Of a DNA stretch of 64,000 bases, positions 59,361 to 64,000 are shown in pieces (the stretch's first letter is position 1; each line of letters begins with the position of its first letter). Under the pieces are notes generated by a model, which saw only the letters and a program-made list of their open reading frames with translations, was not told the DNA's origin and ran no database searches. Source of the stretch: Isoetes taiwanensis. Its lineage: Eukaryota > Streptophyta > Lycopodiopsida > Isoetales > Isoetaceae. The DNA lies in assembly GCA_021234155.1 (NCBI GenBank), contig JAJEKV010000532.1, positions 91,958 to 155,957 on the forward strand, given 5' to 3'. A program made the position numbers and the translations under genes.

Positions 59361-60999
59361 TATAAAAAGTTTTAGTTTCGATATAAAAAGTCTCATCTTT
59401 ACGTTTACCAAAAACTTTGAGTTATAAAAAGTTTAGGTTTACGATATAAAAAGTTCATAGTTTCTTATTTGCAAACTTTACGTCATACAAAAGTGTCATG
59501 TTTACGTTCACCAAAAACCTAAAGTTCCATTCTATTTGTCAAATGTTTCATCACATGTTTTATCTTGTACACAATTAATTAACTTTGGAAAAAATCCATG
59601 GACATGAAATCGGCTTTTTGTCGACAAACAAAATGCTACCTACTTCTTGAGCCTTCCCTTGCCTTTCTTAGCATTGCATCTATTTGCATTCTTTGTGCCT
59701 ACCAAAGGTCTCCACGCAATTTGCCAAAACAACACTGGTGAATCGCACGCAATTTGCAGCACGCACCTTCTTTGAACCATTTTATTGCCTGCACAATTCA
59801 AAGACAATTCAAGAATCACAATTCAATCTTTCAATGAAGTCAATTGTACACAAATGCTTACCTCCACGAGCTTCCCTTGTGCGATCATTGACAATGAAGT
59901 TCTCAATGAATCTGCGTGCAAAAAATTGTGAATATGCCCAATCGAACCATTATCTGATTGGGATTAGCATTTCAACCACCCATTATTGACCCTGGTCGGG
60001 AAAAGCATTTGAAGCCATGAACCTGGTGTATGAACCTGTTGTATGACATCATAGCCTTACACTATGAGCCTGCTGTATGGACAAGTAATTAGATTAAAAA
60101 AAGTAACACATAATTGATGCCTTACTCTGCCAAATGGCCTATGACTCGGAGAATGCGGTTCGAAGTGAGTTAGTGAAACAAGCTGGAGGCACTTGTTCCA
60201 ACACAATTGCAAATGTCTACATCTCCACAGTAGACAAACAAACTCCAATGGCAACTTCAGCAATAATGCAAGAAATAAGTTCAAGTTCACATTTAAAACA
60301 GAAAATTTAAATTCATTGACTTACTTGGCACATCTTGGCGACTAGTAGTAGAAGCGGATTCCCGAGCTCGGTTTGGGAGGAAGCAGTTTCTTCCATAAGG
60401 TATCGACATGCCTCAAATATAGGCCGAACAGAGCAGGATGAAAGAATTGGTGGTACTTACGAGACTCCACGGGTATGAAGTGAGAAAGAATCCTGGGTTT
60501 TGGGGACAATCAGCCATGTAAACACAAAAAAAAAAGGGCAGCCAAAGGAACAATAAACTTACATAAAATATGACCGTCGACTCCTCGTTTACCCAAGAAG
60601 CACCCACTTTCTGCGGATTGTCGATGCGGTGCTCGAATCTTTTTACGCATCGCCTTGCTTATCACAAACTCACCCATCGAGATGATCCCCAAGACCCGCG
60701 GGGGCTCTTTGGTCGCGATGGCGAACACAACAATATGACAAAGATTCGGGGAAGTTCGGCACGCTGGATTTTACTTTTCTTTTCTTGGCGGTGAACATGG
60801 TGTGCAAGTCTTCAACTTTTCGCAAGAAATCGGGATTGAGCACAAAATCGTGACTTCTAAGGTGAGGGCGGTTCTAATACGGCACTGGCGGCTACAGGCT
60901 ATCGGGTATAAGATGAATCTGCATTTGGTAGCGGGGAGTCGGATCAGCCACACTAGAACTCTCGGTACCGCTTCAACGGGAGGGTCTTAATTGGAGCAT
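59361..60999. other. Unassigned sequence with short local repeats
   Basis: At 59,340-59,520 the words TATAAAAAGTTT and TTTACG(T/A)T recur four to five times. The rest holds only short overlapping frames with no recognised motif. Confidence 0.45.
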
Positions 61000-62133
61000 T
61001 AATGCTCAACCGGAACATCTTTGAAAGCTTGGTCCTGGGGTTCCGGGGGTCGGATGTGCACTCTCCTGCGCTCCATCTTCACTAGATTCCGACCCATCAT
61101 GTCTTTGGGTGTCAAAATACCATGTCTTCTCCAAAAAGTTCGGATGCCCGGCCCATCCATGCGGGATCGCGATATTGGCATCAACTCCCTCTCGTGCCAT
61201 TGTTCTTACATTGCAATCAAAATCATAAGCCTCTTTGATGTTCTTCTTGTCTTGAGAGCTATTTTCTTTGTTCTTGGATCCGTCCCAATCCAAAGCCCTC
61301 CTTTGCACATAATCCTCAGCATATTTCTTCACCTCCAAATCCTTCTCGTGCCATGGGCATGTCCACAAGTAGGGCATATGCAATTGCTCTTGAATTTATG
61401 CATTGCCCTTTTCAAGAAGCGGCTCTGTTAACCTTCCCACGTGAAGCGGGATCCGACCCTATGCTTCGAACATATTGGCTCAAGTCAGGCACGGCCTCCT
61501 CACATTGCTTAACTTGCTCCTGCATTCTCACGCCCCAAAGCTGCCGGCTCAACCTCCACAACCAGCCCATGCCTTCTCTTCAAATGCTCCTCCGGTCGGC
61601 CCTCTTCCTCCAGTTCCACCACAATCCTCAGGAGAGGCAACACCATTTGCTTCTCTTCTTCGTAAAAAAACTCCTTTCCGCCTGATCATCCACCTCTGGA
61701 ATGCGATGCATGGGTTGTTGGGCCTCCACTTTCCGCAAGGCTGGCGGAAGCCTTCTTGAGCTTCCTCGGAGAAGGCTGGATGCTTGGAATCTCGACCTCA
61801 CTTTGGATTTTTCTGCTCCACCAATTCCTTGAAATCCCTCAATCTTTTGGTAGCTCTTCCACATTAGGCAAAGCTTCATCTCCATCTGAACTGCGGGCCA
61901 ATCAGGCAAATCCGACCCACTAGCCTTCGCCTCGCGGACATCTCTTCAAAGAACGGATGCATTGATCCCGAACTTCGCCATAGCCCTAATCGTGCACGAT
62001 GGGGGAGCCTATTTTTTTGTTTCAAGCGAGGATATCGAATCGAGTTCTTCTTTTTCCCCAATTTTTGGCCTTCTCGTGCCGAGCCTAATGGTTTGGACAT
62101 AGGCATAGATTGCCCGAGTTTAGCCACCCCCAA
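61000..62133 (-). pseudogene. Unrecognised minus-strand coding remnant
   Basis: Frames at 62,133-61,876, 61,909-61,628 and 61,383-61,006 follow one another on the minus strand. Read together, with shifts, they give a Lys/Glu- and Pro/Ser-rich protein. Recognisable pieces of text include LRIVVELEEEGRPEEHLKRR, QVKQCEEAVPDLSQYVRSIG, and a last part with WTCPWHEKDLEVKKYAEDYV and IPHGWAGHPNFLEKTWYFDT. I know no family for it. Its place between minisatellite arrays suggests a transposon frame or captured gene. Confidence 0.35.
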
Positions 62134-62173
62134 AAGAATGATTGCCCACCAGTTGCACGATTAATCATGGCTT

Positions 62174-62895
62174 AAAGGAGGCCACATTAACCCATGATTT
62201 TCGTGGATGCATTGTCAAAAGATTTTAAAGTGCTATGATCTTAAGTGTTACCACATGGCCTATAACCCTATTGGCCTATGACCCTACAGTACATTAACCA
62301 ATGACCCTTTGGACATTGGCCTATGACCCTATGGCCACATTAACCCATGGCCACATTAACCCTATGGCCACATTAAACCATAATTAAACCATAATGGTTA
62401 ATGTAGCCCTTGGACTCCACGGCCACATTAAACCATTTTGGTTAATGTGACCACTTTATATGGCCACATTAACCCAAAGTATTAGTGGCTTTTCCTTTAG
62501 TGTCCATGATCTAAAGTGTTACCATGATATAAGATGTGGTATTCAATGGTTGGCACATGGCCACATTAACCATGGCCACATTAAAACCATTAACCCACCC
62601 ATTAACCCATGGCCACATTAAACCATAATGGTTAATGTGGCCCTTGGCTTTCATGGCCACATTAAACCATTTTGGTTAATGTGACCACTTTAGCCCATGG
62701 CTACATTAACCCAAAGTATTAGTGGCTTTTAAAGTGTTACCATGATATAAAGTGTGGTATTTAATGATCTATGGCCACATTAACCTATGGCCACATTAAC
62801 CATGGCCACATTAACCTATGGCCACATTAACCCATTAACCCCACATTAACCTATGGCCACATTAACCCTATGGTTAATGTGGTCACTTTAGTCAA
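62174..62895. repeat. TTAATGTGGCCA minisatellite, array D, with higher-order repeat
   Basis: Same unit as array B. A block beginning ACCATAATGGTTAATGT and including GACCACTTTA, CCCAAAGTATTAGTGGCTTT and AAAGTGTTACCATGATATAA occurs twice, at about 62,387 and 62,621, a period of about 234 bp. Isolated single units also occur at about 63,750-63,793. Confidence 0.9.
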
Positions 62896-63350
62896 AATAC
62901 AATCACAATAGTAATAGAATACAATAGTAATATAATATAAATATATTTCAAAAGGTAATACAAGGCTAATAGTAATTCAATTAAACAATTTCACGGTGCT
63001 ATGCATTTGGCCTCGCGGACGGGCTTCTCGACGCAGAATATCGGTGCACGGATATGGATTCTCACCACAACATGTGGTCGAGGACTTCGCAAAGACTTGC
63101 ATCCCACCCCTACAGCACATCTTTGATGAGACGCTTCTTCTCCAACTTATGTGTCTCATATATGTTTAACAAAATAGGGCTTCAAGGTGTTGCCGCCATT
63201 GCAGGAAGTCCAAGGCCCGCAATTTCTTCAATGCCTTGGCACGGATATCGCGCATTTTCAATTGACTATCATTTGTTCGTCACATTAGGCCCATATTGTC
63301 ATCTATGTATCTTGGGGCTGGTTCAATTTGATCTCTGCTGCTCCACTCTC
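62896..63350 (-). other. Possible second exon and decayed continuation
   Basis: Immediately after a splice-acceptor-like TTTTACGCAG (minus strand) the sequence reads WRVEQQRSN and then a stop. Other frames are open for short distances only. It may be the decayed continuation of the exon at 63,438-63,580. Confidence 0.25.
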
Positions 63351-63437
63351 CTGCGTAAAATAAAGCGTGTAGCTACAATCGTATCACAACAACGAATAAA
63401 TGAAAATTCATATGAAGGAAAACAAGCAAATGCTCAC

Positions 63438-63580
63438 CAGCCAAATGTGTGGATCTTTGTTATCCTCACGGCAGTTAATTGTTCCAACGCCCTCCGCTCA
63501 TTCAAGTGCACTACAACATCTTCATATAGTGTGAAATTATGAGATCGCGACTCAGCCGGTTGTTTCCGGTCCTCACCCAT
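63438..63580 (-). CDS. Possible first exon of an unrecognised gene
   Basis: The minus-strand ATG at 63,580 opens a 47-codon frame starting MGEDRKQPAESRSHNFTLYE and ending at a donor-like GTGAGC (63,437). An 87-nt intron-sized gap then leads to a pyrimidine-rich acceptor ending CAG at 63,351. The peptide's start, a short basic leader then FT.YED, faintly resembles the first helix of SANT/trihelix DNA-binding proteins encoded by some plant DNA transposons, but this is too short to assign. It may be part of the same element as the arrays. Confidence 0.3.
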
Positions 63581-64000
63581 CTTTTCTTCGATTCCTTGAT
63601 CCTAACCTAAATTTGAAACCCAATCAATTGGGCATAAACCCTAACCCACGACGACCAATATATACCCTATAGCCCATGGCCGTTAGTAACGTTGTAGTGG
63701 GCCGTTATACAATGCATGAAACCATGGTCATAATTCTGGTTCAAAATCTATGGCCACATTAACCATCTACAAGATAATATGGCCACATTTAACCGTGGGT
63801 CACCCATGTGGCGTGCGTGGCAAATAAAATGGGCTAATTTGCCTTGGTATCGATGGTACATACGGTTGAAGGAATGACGATAAGCGGGCGAAGGGCGGTC
63901 TGATTCGGTTGAATGGGGCGGGGTTGGCGGGCGCAAGTAACTTCTGCCGAATGCGGTTGGCGAGTTCTGCGGTTAATGGGGATGGATGCATAGCATGGGA

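Overview
This looks like nuclear DNA of a seed plant with a large, repeat-rich genome. A gymnosperm is plausible but cannot be proved from the sequence. The evidence is one plant-specific G-type lectin receptor kinase, very low gene density, and debris of most plant transposon classes (Ty3/gypsy, Ty1/copia, L1-type LINE, MULE, pogo-like, foldback/MITE). No rRNA, tRNA, CRISPR or prokaryotic feature was seen.

Layout. 1-5.6 kb: anonymous AT-rich DNA with two short tandem duplications, a 58-nt hairpin and a 563-bp foldback element. 5,683-11,378: a complete but decayed gag-only LTR retrotransposon (+ strand; two ~725-bp LTRs, initiator-Met-like PBS, PPT, near-perfect target duplication) with a 293-bp MITE inside. 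12.0-13.07 kb and 21.2-21.7 kb: the C-terminal and N-terminal halves of a pogo-like transposase, same strand, separated by 8.2 kb of non-coding DNA. 23.5-24.9 kb: a CpG-rich stretch leading into the only convincing host gene, a G-type lectin receptor kinase (24,940-27,286, +). 27.47-29.73 kb: a truncated Ty1/copia element with a 154-bp LTR, tail-to-tail with the kinase. 34.2-36.2 kb: a decayed LINE. 36.3-42.9 kb: mostly anonymous, with one cysteine-rich possible exon.

42,906-52,354 is a young Ty3/gypsy element on the minus strand: matching 916/958-bp LTRs, tRNA-Asp-like PBS, gag with three zinc knuckles, protease, reverse transcriptase, RNase H, integrase, and about 650 further residues after integrase including a coiled coil. 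Its coding sequence is broken by only a few single-step frameshifts. Its right LTR runs directly into a copia-type gag, and the end of that gag lies inside the LTR itself.

53.7-63.8 kb is the strangest part: interspersed arrays of a short minisatellite built on TTAATGTGGCCA, which forms a near-perfect palindrome. They surround a decayed MULE-type transposase and several unrecognised coding-looking fragments.

The kinase would act at the plasma membrane. Everything else recognised is mobile-element machinery, mostly inactive. Many differences between repeat copies fall at CAG/CTG/CCG words, so some frameshifts may be sequencing artefacts at methylated sites rather than true decay.
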